Of a stretch of DNA of 6,334 nt, positions 1-5,128 are shown one piece after another. The position numbers and the translations under genes are program-made. Source of the stretch: Thermoplasmatota archaeon (lineage in GTDB: Archaea > Thermoplasmatota > E2 > DHVEG-1). The notes beneath the pieces were generated by a model. It was not told where the DNA came from and made no database searches. It saw nothing but the letters and a program-made list of their open reading frames with translations. Location: assembly GCA_018824925.1 (NCBI GenBank), contig JAHJFH010000119.1:1-6334 (forward strand), in the 5' to 3' direction. Numbering within the stretch: position 1 is the first letter of the stretch; each line of letters starts with the position of its first letter.

Positions 1-2
1 AT

Positions 3-140
3 ATCAAACGATTTGTCGATGGCTTCATGAAAGAATTCGGGCCATATATCTCTGAGGCAAAAATCATCACTGTCATCCTTCCGATGCAACAAGGCGGTAT
101 CGACAACCCCAACCCATCCAAAGTATATGACTACTTTTAA
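3..140 (+). CDS. C-terminal end of an unidentified protein (5' truncated by window edge)
   Basis: An open frame enters from the left edge and ends at TAA 138-140, giving 45 residues that finish in SKVYDYF. Codon use is coding-like, with many C-ending codons (ATC, TTC, GAC, AAC, CCC). The visible piece has a helix-like stretch (RFVDGFMKEFGPYISEA), a beta-like stretch (KIITVILPM) and a polar tail (QQGGIDNPNPSKVYDYF). I do not recognise the family, and no catalytic motif is visible in so short a piece. The same frame stays open past the stop up to TAG 216-218, so either the gene ends here or this stop is a recent truncation. The peroxiredoxin gene follows 137 bases downstream on the same strand. 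Confidence 0.6.
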   Translation: MKRFVDGFMKEFGPYISEAKIITVILPMQQGGIDNPNPSKVYDYF

Positions 141-258
141 ACCAAAAACAACAAACAAGGATGCCTCCTCACCACACATGTACCAGATATCTTCGTAAAG
201 AACCCAGTAAAAAGATAGATTAAAAAAAATCCATTCCACAATCCACTAACCACCAATA

Positions 259-264
259 AAGGAG
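259..264 (+). promoter_or_regulatory. Ribosome binding site of the peroxiredoxin gene
   Basis: AAGGAG matches the Shine-Dalgarno consensus. It lies 13 bases before the ATG at 278, which is longer than usual, but no other in-frame start lies closer. Confidence 0.6.
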
Positions 265-277
265 AACGATTTTCACT

Positions 278-766
278 ATGGACACAAAAAAGACCCTACA
301 TGTAGGAAGTAAATCAATAGATTTTACCCTCTATGATCAAAAAGAGAAACCATTCACCCTCTCTGAATTCAAAGGAAAAAAAATAGTATTATCCTTTCAT
401 CCACTAGCATGGACCAATGTCTGTGCCCAACAGATGCAATCCTTAGAAACAAACCAAAAAAAGTTTGATGTCACCAACACCATCGCTGTGGGAATCAGCG
501 TCGATTCAGTACCCTCAAAAAAAGCATGGGCACACCACCTAAACATCCATACTACACGACTACTTTCCGACTTCTGGCCACACGGAGCTGTCGCCCAACA
601 CTATGAGATATTCCGCAAAAACGCAGGGACATCAGAACGCGCAAACATTATTATTGATGAACACCAAAACATCCTTTTTATGAAAATATATCCTATCTCT
701 CAGCTACCAGACATCCAAGAAATCACCACCTTTTTAGAACAGAATAAAAACACCAAAACAAGATAA
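278..766 (+). CDS. Peroxiredoxin, AhpC/TSA family, single-cysteine type
   Basis: This is a thioredoxin-fold peroxidase that would reduce hydrogen peroxide or organic peroxides in the cytoplasm. The 162-residue protein opens with the usual DFTLYDQKEKPFTLSEFKGK segment. The active-site block HPLAWTNVC (41-49) carries the P-x3-T-x2-C signature: Pro42, Thr46 and peroxidatic Cys49. The conserved active-site arginine is probably Arg121 in SERANIIID. SDFWPHGAVAQHYEIF (97-112) is also typical of the family. Cys49 is the only cysteine in the chain, so there is no resolving cysteine and reduction must come from an outside thiol or partner protein. The length suits the AhpE/BCP-like size class rather than the larger AhpC or Prx6 proteins. 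A Shine-Dalgarno at 259-264 supports the start. No reductase partner is adjacent. Confidence 0.92.
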   Translation: MDTKKTLHVGSKSIDFTLYDQKEKPFTLSEFKGKKIVLSFHPLAWTNVCAQQMQSLETNQKKFDVTNTIAVGISVDSVPSKKAWAHHLNIHTTRLLSDFWPHGAVAQHYEIFRKNAGTSERANIIIDEHQNILFMKIYPISQLPDIQEITTFLEQNKNTKTR

Positions 767-970
767 TACCAAAAGAAACCACCACATAGCACGAACTATC
801 TCATAAAATACGAATAAAATTTTTACTTAATCATATACATTTTGTATTCATTACAGAATATAGTCTATCCCCCAGTAAAAACTAGATAATAAAATCATCC
901 CCCTACACTATTTTTCTTTCTATTAAAGAATAATTCAACGACAGACAATAAACCCCCTTTCACATCACAT

Positions 971-982
971 CATTATTTATAC
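971..982 (+). promoter_or_regulatory. TATA box of the first fibronectin-domain gene
   Basis: CATTATTTATAC is an archaeal TATA-like element. The second paralogue carries CATTATATATAC at the matching place (2559-2570). Transcription is expected about 25 bases downstream, near 1003-1006. That lies beyond the ATG at 993 but just before the GTG at 1014. Confidence 0.55.
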
Positions 983-1013
983 TAGTCCAATAATGGCTAG
1001 CTTGGTTATAGAT

Positions 1014-1796
1014 GTGAAAAAAATAATTACAAGATTTATAATTACCATTATACTAGCAGCCTTCGTGCTATCAATAATACCCACTCCCACCCTAGCAGCC
1101 GAAGTTCCAGGTATTCCACAAGGCTTTCATGTAATTTCAGGTGATGAAACTGTGACCCTTTCCTGGAACGAACCTGCAGAAAATGGCGGATCAAATATTA
1201 CCGGCTACAGAATCTACCGTGGCCTCCTAGAAGATGGAATGGGTATTGTAGAGGATGTCACAGACATGACCTATACAGATACCGGCCTCCAAAATGGCCA
1301 GACATATTACTACGCAGTTTCGGCATTAAATGCAGAGGGTGAAGGTGAAAAAACTGAAGTTCTACCAGCAACACCTGAAGATGAGGAATTATACATGCCA
1401 ACGGTAATAGTGGCTGATTACACTACCTATGTAATAATCTATGTCGGTGAAGGTGTTTATCTCGACATCGGGGGTGAAAGCCATAGTTTGATAGTCGATT
1501 CTATTACGGGCACCAATGTAACTTTCACCATTACTTCTGACCCACAATCTTTCACCATGTCCGAGGGGGATACAGAGAATGTTGATGTTGATGGTGATGG
1601 CACCGATGATTTCAAAATCACCTGCGTAACAATTACCAGCGAGCCTGATGAAGGATATCCCCAGACTGTTGAATTCTCCTTAAAAACGGGCTCCTTCGGG
1701 CCCGGGAGTGGAACACCTGGATTTGAACTATGGACCTTGTTAGTAGCCGGTCTCGTGGCCTTTAGTGGGATTAGTATGTTCAGACGCAGGAAATAA
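1014..1796 (+). CDS. Exported surface protein: fibronectin type III domain, acidic-loop domain and PGF-CTERM-like anchor (copy 1)
   Basis: This is a predicted cell-surface protein of 260 residues from GTG 1014. A signal peptide (KKIITRF, then a hydrophobic core) probably ends at LAA (27-29) before EVPG. A clear fibronectin type III domain spans about 30-121 (TVTLSWNEP, ITGYRIYRG, TDTGLQNGQTYYYAVSALN). A second beta-rich domain (about 128-224) has an acidic calcium-type loop, DVDGDGTDDF (191-200), and one cysteine (204). The C-terminus has a Gly/Ser linker, TPGFE, a hydrophobic helix and FRRRK, the layout of archaeosortase-processed proteins. An in-frame ATG lies at 993. GTG 1014 is preferred because it aligns exactly with the paralogue's start, giving 14 residues before the shared AAF, and because it fits the TATA position. 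Role is unknown; adhesion or cell-envelope structure is likely. The domain calls are strong. Confidence 0.85.
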   Translation: MKKIITRFIITIILAAFVLSIIPTPTLAAEVPGIPQGFHVISGDETVTLSWNEPAENGGSNITGYRIYRGLLEDGMGIVEDVTDMTYTDTGLQNGQTYYYAVSALNAEGEGEKTEVLPATPEDEELYMPTVIVADYTTYVIIYVGEGVYLDIGGESHSLIVDSITGTNVTFTITSDPQSFTMSEGDTENVDVDGDGTDDFKITCVTITSEPDEGYPQTVEFSLKTGSFGPGSGTPGFELWTLLVAGLVAFSGISMFRRRK

Positions 1797-1808
1797 CTAC
1801 ATAAAAAT

Positions 1809-1849
1809 GCAGGAGCTGTATTCAGCTCTGCCCCCTATTCATTTTTTTT
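1809..1849 (+). terminator. Hairpin plus T-tract terminator after copy 1
   Basis: GCAGGAGCTG (1809-1818) and CAGCTCTGC (1823-1831) form a nine-pair stem with one bulged G and a four-base loop. Eight T residues follow at 1842-1849. It starts 12 bases after the stop of the surface-protein gene. Archaeal termination relies mostly on the T-tract, so the hairpin may be a processing or stability element. Confidence 0.6.
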
Positions 1850-1993
1850 AATTTCCCCCTCAAAACCAGTACATCGTTAAAATAACAATAGTATTACCTG
1901 CAAATTAATATGGGGATGCTTAGAAGAAATATTTATTTAAAAGTCCTTATTTTCCAAGAAATTAATGAGAATATTACCTAATAAACAACCCAC

Positions 1994-2007
1994 AATGTAA
2001 TAAATAT
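1994..2007 (+). promoter_or_regulatory. Candidate TATA region of the arrestin-fold gene
   Basis: AATGTAATAAATAT contains a TATA-like core. It would place the transcript start near 2030, about 20 bases before ATG 2052. The same 14 bases recur at 5061-5074 upstream of the reductase gene. In DNA this AT-rich that may be chance. Confidence 0.35.
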
Positions 2008-2039
2008 CGACAACAATATGCGGTACAAGATAAAGAAAT

Positions 2040-2046
2040 GATGTGA
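2040..2046 (+). promoter_or_regulatory. Shine-Dalgarno of the arrestin-fold gene, overlapping an apparent GTG start
   Basis: GATGTGA resembles the GGTGA part of the Shine-Dalgarno sequence and sits five bases before ATG 2052. The GTG at 2043 lies inside it, so this GTG is more likely part of the binding site than the start. Confidence 0.45.
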
Positions 2047-2051
2047 AAACA

Positions 2052-2531
2052 ATGGGACTATTTGGAAAAGAACAAATACTGTTGATATTAGATAAATATG
2101 ATTACAAAGCGGGAGATAAAATTACTGGGAAAGCGCAATTAAATCTTAAAAAACCTGTCAGGGCAAGAAAATTAGAAATCGGATTGATTGGAAAAAGAAT
2201 AGATAAACAATCAAGCATGGCCTTAGGACCTATGATGATGAAGGGCGGAAAAGACCATAGCAGTCAATCACAACATTCCACTGTTTATGATTTTAAAATA
2301 CCATTGGATGGTGAAAAAGAATACCAAACCGGCGAATACTCCTTTGAAATTAAAATACCCGAAAATATTCATCAGAATAATCCCACCTTGGAAGGAAATG
2401 TCGGTAAAGCCGCAGGTGCTCTAAAGATGCTCAGTGGACTTAGTTCAAGAATAGACTGGTATGTAAAGGCAGAATTAGATGTACCAATGAAACTTGATAT
2501 AAATAAAAAACAGAAGATAGTAATTTCATAA
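2052..2531 (+). CDS. Small arrestin-fold (Spo0M/arrestin-like) protein
   Basis: This is a predicted cytosolic protein of 159 residues with one arrestin-type immunoglobulin-like domain. Recognisable segments are DKYDYKAGDKITGKAQLNL (14-32), KPVRARKLEIGLIGKR (34-49), GEYSFEIKIPEN (94-105) and the closing strands WYVKAELDVP through INKKQKIVI (136-158). The tension between the binding-type 'YKAGDKITGK' strand and the 'IDWYVKAELDVP' strand is characteristic of arrestin N-domains and of Spo0M-like proteins. A flexible loop (55-75) is rich in Met, Gly, Ser and His. There is no signal peptide or membrane segment. Family members are usually protein-binding scaffolds, but no specific partner can be read here. 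It sits between two paralogous surface-protein genes and has its own candidate promoter. ATG 2052 is chosen over GTG 2043 because the GTG lies within the ribosome binding site; the difference is three residues. Confidence 0.75.
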   Translation: MGLFGKEQILLILDKYDYKAGDKITGKAQLNLKKPVRARKLEIGLIGKRIDKQSSMALGPMMMKGGKDHSSQSQHSTVYDFKIPLDGEKEYQTGEYSFEIKIPENIHQNNPTLEGNVGKAAGALKMLSGLSSRIDWYVKAELDVPMKLDINKKQKIVIS

Positions 2532-2558
2532 ATAAACCAGTCTTTTTATAATTCCAAT

Positions 2559-2570
2559 CATTATATATAC
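2559..2570 (+). promoter_or_regulatory. TATA box of the second fibronectin-domain gene
   Basis: CATTATATATAC matches the element at 971-982 with one change. It predicts a transcript start near 2590, just before the Shine-Dalgarno at 2592-2597, so the leader would be very short. Confidence 0.6.
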
Positions 2571-2591
2571 AAACTAAATAATGAAAATCTT

Positions 2592-2597
2592 GGTGAT
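2592..2597 (+). promoter_or_regulatory. Ribosome binding site that selects the TTG start
   Basis: GGTGAT is complementary to the 3' end of archaeal 16S rRNA. It lies five bases before TTG 2603 but 20 before ATG 2618, so it favours the TTG. Copy 1 has a weakened version, GGTTAT, at 1004-1009. Confidence 0.55.
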
Positions 2598-2602
2598 ATG
2601 AT

Positions 2603-3382
2603 TTGAGAGAAACAAGTATGAGGATTATAATAATGATGATAATGGCAGCCTTCATGCTGTCAGTAATGTTAGTTCCGACAATAGCAGCTGAAGTTCCAGG
2701 AATACCAATAGGCTTTAATACAACCGGACGTGATGGAATGGTTACCCTTGCCTGGAGCGAACCTGAAGACGATGGAGGATCAGATATTACAGGATACAGG
2801 ATTTATCGAGGCATCATGGAAGATGGACTAGGTATTGTGGAAGATGTCACAGACATGACCTATACAGATACCGGCCTCCAAAATGGCCAGACATACTATT
2901 ATGCCGTATCAGCATTGAATGCAGAGGGCGAAAGTGAAAAAACACAAATCCTACCTGCAACGCCTCAAGGTGATTCCCCACTAATTACCGAGATAATCGT
3001 AGGGGAATTTGAAAACATTCATATCATCTATGTTGGTGAGGGAGTATACTTTAATCTTGCAGGTGAAACTTATACTGTTGTAGTTGAATCCGTTACTGAC
3101 ACCACTGTAACGTTCTTCGTCGATTGGGGAGGTATACAGTCTTTCACCATATCTGAAGGAGATTCAGAGAACATTGATGCGAATGGTGACGGAAAAGATG
3201 ATTTCAAAATTACCTGCAAGACAATCACCAGCGATCCAGCTGAAGGATATCCCCAGACTGTTAAATTCTCATTTACAACAAAGAACCTAGGAGGGTCTAG
3301 TGGTGGAACACCAGGATTTGAAGTAATTTTGGTATTAATTGCATTATCAGTAGCCTTATTTTGGAAACGAAAGAGGAATTAG
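2603..3382 (+). CDS. Exported surface protein: fibronectin type III domain, acidic-loop domain and PGF-CTERM-like anchor (copy 2)
   Basis: This 259-residue paralogue of the protein at 1014-1796 has the same plan. A signal peptide (hydrophobic 8-27) is cleaved near IAA before EVPG at 30-33. A fibronectin type III domain spans about 30-121 (MVTLAWSEP, ITGYRIYRG, TDTGLQNGQTYYYAVSALN). A second domain (about 128-225) contains the acidic loop DANGDGKDDF (192-201) and a single Cys205. The C-terminus has a Ser/Gly linker, TPGFE (236-240), a hydrophobic helix and WKRKRN. The TTG start is chosen because GGTGAT lies five bases upstream and because it lines up with the GTG of copy 1; ATG 2618 is the alternative. 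It probably sits at the outer face of the membrane or is attached to it by a sortase-like enzyme. Its stop lies three bases from the end of the converging lipoprotein gene. The function beyond surface exposure is not evident. Confidence 0.85.
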   Translation: MRETSMRIIIMMIMAAFMLSVMLVPTIAAEVPGIPIGFNTTGRDGMVTLAWSEPEDDGGSDITGYRIYRGIMEDGLGIVEDVTDMTYTDTGLQNGQTYYYAVSALNAEGESEKTQILPATPQGDSPLITEIIVGEFENIHIIYVGEGVYFNLAGETYTVVVESVTDTTVTFFVDWGGIQSFTISEGDSENIDANGDGKDDFKITCKTITSDPAEGYPQTVKFSFTTKNLGGSSGGTPGFEVILVLIALSVALFWKRKRN

Positions 3383-3385
3383 GAC

Positions 3386-3814
3386 CTAAAAGTCTGATTC
3401 AAATTGACCAGGATTTATTCCATCTTCGGTCCAATTCAGAATAAAAAAACCATCTTCCGGTGCTTTCACACAGAAAGTGTCCCCCACATCGATTTTATTA
3501 TTTTGATCAACATCGATGTAGTACACACCAGTAGAATCAGGTATTTCAGTATAGTTTACAGCATTCCCCGACCATATCACTTCCCCATAACCATTTTTCA
3601 ATGCGAAGTTAAAGGTATTCAACCTTGGTTCAAGGTTGAGCCCTTGTACAGTTAAGTTCACAATATTTAATTCATCATTTGCATTCAGTTTTTCTAAACC
3701 CATAAAAATATACTCTCTTACCTTCACTTCACCACCACCTAGGCATCCACTAACGAGAACCAGAAGCACCATCAGTACACATAATCCTATCCCCAATAAA
3801 ATCCTCCCTATCAT
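3386..3814 (-). CDS. Small lipoprotein with an EF-hand-like acidic loop
   Basis: This is a predicted membrane-anchored exported protein of 142 residues. A hydrophobic segment (5-22) leads to the lipobox LVSGC with Cys24, followed by a Gly-rich linker; Cys24 would be lipid-modified after cleavage. The mature part looks beta-rich (LNIVNLTVQGLNLEP, NTFNFALKNGYGEVIWSG). Near the C-terminus DVDQNNKIDVGD (101-112) resembles the calcium loop of dockerin or EF-hand proteins, and the GDTF that follows resembles archaeal exported pilin-like domains. N-x-S/T sites occur in NLT, NYT and NWT. ATG 3814 is preferred over GTG 3823, because the GTG overlaps the strong Shine-Dalgarno; the longer form would add MKK. 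It converges on the second surface-protein gene. No specific family was recognised. Confidence 0.75.
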   Translation of the reverse strand: MIGRILLGIGLCVLMVLLVLVSGCLGGGEVKVREYIFMGLEKLNANDELNIVNLTVQGLNLEPRLNTFNFALKNGYGEVIWSGNAVNYTEIPDSTGVYYIDVDQNNKIDVGDTFCVKAPEDGFFILNWTEDGINPGQFESDF

Positions 3815-3819
3815 TTTTT

Positions 3820-3828
3820 TCACCCCCC
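3820..3828 (-). promoter_or_regulatory. Ribosome binding site of the lipoprotein gene, overlapping an apparent GTG start
   Basis: On the minus strand GGGGGGTGA ends five bases before ATG 3814. The in-frame GTG at 3823-3821 lies inside this motif and has no binding site of its own at a workable distance. Confidence 0.6.
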
Positions 3829-3853
3829 TTTTATTTTAAGTATATTTAGTTAT

Positions 3854-3876
3854 GATAAAACGTACACCATTTTATC
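3854..3876. promoter_or_regulatory. Inverted repeat, possible operator of the lipoprotein gene
   Basis: GATAAAA (3854-3860) and TTTTATC (3870-3876) form perfect seven-base arms around a nine-base spacer. The site is 40 bases upstream of the lipoprotein start and covers a TATA-like TTTTATCATA on the minus strand. That is where an archaeal repressor would bind. It is also downstream of the zinc-finger gene, but no T-tract follows, so a terminator is less likely. Confidence 0.35.
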
Positions 3877-3919
3877 TTATATCAACAAATCGAATTACAA
3901 TGGGCCATACTATTATCAT

Positions 3920-4021
3920 TCAATGTTGTTTTTTAGGCTTTGCATTATGAGCTTCTTTAAGATGTTTATCTAAACCATTTATACTTCTAAAATTTTTGTG
4001 ACAATATTGACATACCGGCAT
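3920..4021 (-). CDS. 33-residue single C2H2 zinc-finger protein
   Basis: This small gene reads ATG 4021 to TGA 3920. It carries one textbook C2H2 finger: Cys4-x2-Cys7, then Phe11, Leu17, His20-x4-His25. The spacing C-x2-C-x3-F-x5-L-x2-H-x4-H matches the classical pattern exactly, including both hydrophobic core positions. The N-terminus is only three residues, and the finger is followed by a basic tail (NAKPKKQH). The protein would bind one zinc ion and probably nucleic acid or another protein; a lone finger usually binds DNA weakly unless it dimerises. Expression signals are good: GGAG ends eight bases before the ATG, and TTTATATAAA lies at the right distance upstream. Small C2H2 proteins are known in archaea and archaeal viruses. 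Its target is unknown; the neighbouring lipoprotein and surface genes are candidates. Confidence 0.8.
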   Translation of the reverse strand: MPVCQYCHKNFRSINGLDKHLKEAHNAKPKKQH

Positions 4022-4029
4022 TTCAAAAT

Positions 4030-4036
4030 CTCCTTT
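4030..4036 (-). promoter_or_regulatory. Ribosome binding site of the zinc-finger gene
   Basis: AAAGGAG on the minus strand ends eight bases before ATG 4021, an ideal spacing, and confirms this short frame as a gene. Confidence 0.7.
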
Positions 4037-4061
4037 TGTCAATAAATAAAACACCAATCTC

Positions 4062-4071
4062 TTTATATAAA
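4062..4071 (-). promoter_or_regulatory. TATA box of the zinc-finger gene
   Basis: TTTATATAAA (self-complementary) predicts a minus-strand transcript start near 4040. That would leave a leader of about 19 bases containing the Shine-Dalgarno at 4030-4036. Confidence 0.55.
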
Positions 4072-4195
4072 ATTGTATAAAAAATGTAAATCCTTATTTA
4101 TTCTATAGTCAATCGGAAACATTCATATGCGTAAAATAACACAGATTATGAAATACAGTATATATTATCCAAATTACACGCTGAGGGAGAATAAT

Positions 4196-4249
4196 AAAAA
4201 AAGAAAAAAGGGGAAGTGAAGGATTACCCTAGAATAATGCTATCCTTCA
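4196..4249 (-). terminator. Terminator of the 4261-5004 gene
   Basis: On the minus strand TGAAGGAT and ATCCTTCA (plus-strand 4242-4249 and 4217-4224) form an eight-pair stem with a 17-base loop just after the stop codon. It is followed by CCCC and T-tracts of six and seven bases (plus-strand A runs at 4204-4209 and 4196-4202). Confidence 0.65.
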
Positions 4250-4260
4250 ACAAAGGTATC

Positions 4261-5004
4261 TTATACTCGATCCCAGGCTGTAACAAAGGATAAGCCTACA
4301 CCAACAACATAATGGCCTGGCGTTCCTGGTTGAGCAGATTCTACATCAATTAGTATCCCAGTAAACCCAATTACGCCACCAGAGATACTTGGGAAGTGTG
4401 GGAAGGTAGGATATTGTGTTTGATTTTGACCGTAGCTATATTTGAAACCAAGAAGACCCAGAGAAAAGACAGTGCCATTTCCTGTGAACTTACTCGCTAG
4501 TGAAAATTGAGCAGCAATGGTGCCATTAAAGAAGGGAAATTGAACTAAATTAATATCAACAATTCCTCTATCTTTTTCACCCCTTAACCCGAAGATGACG
4601 AGATTGATGAGATTTGCTACATCAAAGTATGCTGCTGGGTTAGAAGGAATAGTTCGTCTTTGTAATAAGTTTTGATGTGTGGTAAAGATTTTTGTTAATG
4701 TGGTTGCCTTCGTTTCTGAGATGAGTTGATTATCTTGTAAAATTTTTAGTTTCTCCTGAATTTGTGTGTAGAACAAATCTTGTGTCATCTCTGTGTTTAG
4801 AAATGCCGTAATGATTTGTTGAGCCTGATCAGCTGAGAGATAGCGTTCAGTTTTAGTAATTTTGCTGTTTGTTGAATCATATATATTTATTTTAACGGCA
4901 TTTTGTTTCTGTATATTGGATGTTGCTATGGGTATTGTACATGTTCCAAGCAGGATGAGAATACATCCGATCACCAGCATTTTTATATACGATTTTTTTT
5001 TCAT
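4261..5004 (-). CDS. Exported protein of unknown family
   Basis: This 247-residue protein has a strong signal peptide: MKKKSYIK, a hydrophobic core to about residue 25, and likely cleavage after IATS (25-28). A helical region follows (about 55-117) with SADQAQQIITAFLN and a Gln/Lys/Leu-rich stretch that could form a coiled coil or helical hairpin. After TIPSNPAAYFDVANLINLVI comes a Gly- and aromatic-rich, probably beta-stranded region (about 145-247) with FPFFNGTIAAQFSLASKF, SLGLLGFKYSYG and GGVIGFTGILIDV. N-x-T glycosylation sites occur at Asn160, Asn176 and Asn194. The only cysteines (14 and 22) lie in the signal peptide, so the mature protein has none. No anchor or catalytic motif is visible, so it is probably secreted or associated with the envelope. 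A Shine-Dalgarno at 5016-5021 supports the start, and a terminator follows the stop. I do not recognise the family. Confidence 0.8.
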   Translation of the reverse strand: MKKKSYIKMLVIGCILILLGTCTIPIATSNIQKQNAVKINIYDSTNSKITKTERYLSADQAQQIITAFLNTEMTQDLFYTQIQEKLKILQDNQLISETKATTLTKIFTTHQNLLQRRTIPSNPAAYFDVANLINLVIFGLRGEKDRGIVDINLVQFPFFNGTIAAQFSLASKFTGNGTVFSLGLLGFKYSYGQNQTQYPTFPHFPSISGGVIGFTGILIDVESAQPGTPGHYVVGVGLSFVTAWDRV

Positions 5005-5015
5005 AATATATCTTG

Positions 5016-5021
5016 CCTCCC
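5016..5021 (-). promoter_or_regulatory. Ribosome binding site of the exported-protein gene
   Basis: GGGAGG on the minus strand lies 11 bases before ATG 5004. Confidence 0.6.
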
Positions 5022-5128
5022 GTAAATATTTTTAGTTATTTATAAAGATACTATACATAAAATGTAATAAATATAGTTTATGCATAACAATACATAAAAT
5101 GACTTTTCGTAATAATTTCGCCTAACGG
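5022..5128. promoter_or_regulatory. Divergent promoter region with a repeated 12-mer
   Basis: This AT-rich spacer separates the exported-protein gene (minus) from the reductase gene (plus). ATACATAAAATG occurs at 5053-5064 and again at 5090-5101. Read on the plus strand, the second copy is a TATA candidate about 33 bases before GTG 5129. The complement of the first copy lies within a minus-strand candidate (about 5048-5061) suited to a start near 5029. The exact TATA choice on either strand is uncertain. Confidence 0.4.

Larger units (their letters stand above)
970..1796 (+). repeat. Duplicated unit, copy 1 (core promoter plus surface-protein gene)
   Basis: This stretch is paralogous to 2558-3382. 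Similarity begins just before the TATA box, covers the short leader and runs through the whole coding region to the sorting tail. It fades on both sides. The two copies lie in direct orientation about 760 bases apart. Most of the coding region differs by many synonymous changes, but 1254-1306 is identical to 2843-2895. Confidence 0.8.
2558..3382 (+). repeat. Duplicated unit, copy 2 (core promoter plus surface-protein gene)
   Basis: This is the direct-orientation partner of 970-1796. The TATA element, the AATAATG that follows it, the CTTGGT leader and the coding region all align. A one-base length difference in the leader puts the upstream ATG (2581) out of frame here, whereas the matching ATG in copy 1 (993) is in frame. 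Confidence 0.8.

Noticed and set aside
914..930. Inverted repeat TTCTTT-CTATT-AAAGAA upstream of copy 1
   Set aside because: Six AT-rich pairs, not shared with the promoter of copy 2, so chance is the simplest explanation.
2440..2655. Minus-strand open frame of about 70 codons across the arrestin gene end and the start of copy 2
   Set aside because: It overlaps two real genes, is rich in Ile runs produced by ATA/ATT complement of leader sequence, and has no ribosome binding site.
970..3382. The duplicated unit as a mobile element
   Set aside because: No terminal inverted repeats, target duplications or transposase are visible; simple gene duplication explains it.
3404..3839. Two plus-strand open frames opposite the lipoprotein gene
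   Set aside because: They are mirror frames of a gene with a clear signal peptide, lipobox and Shine-Dalgarno on the minus strand.
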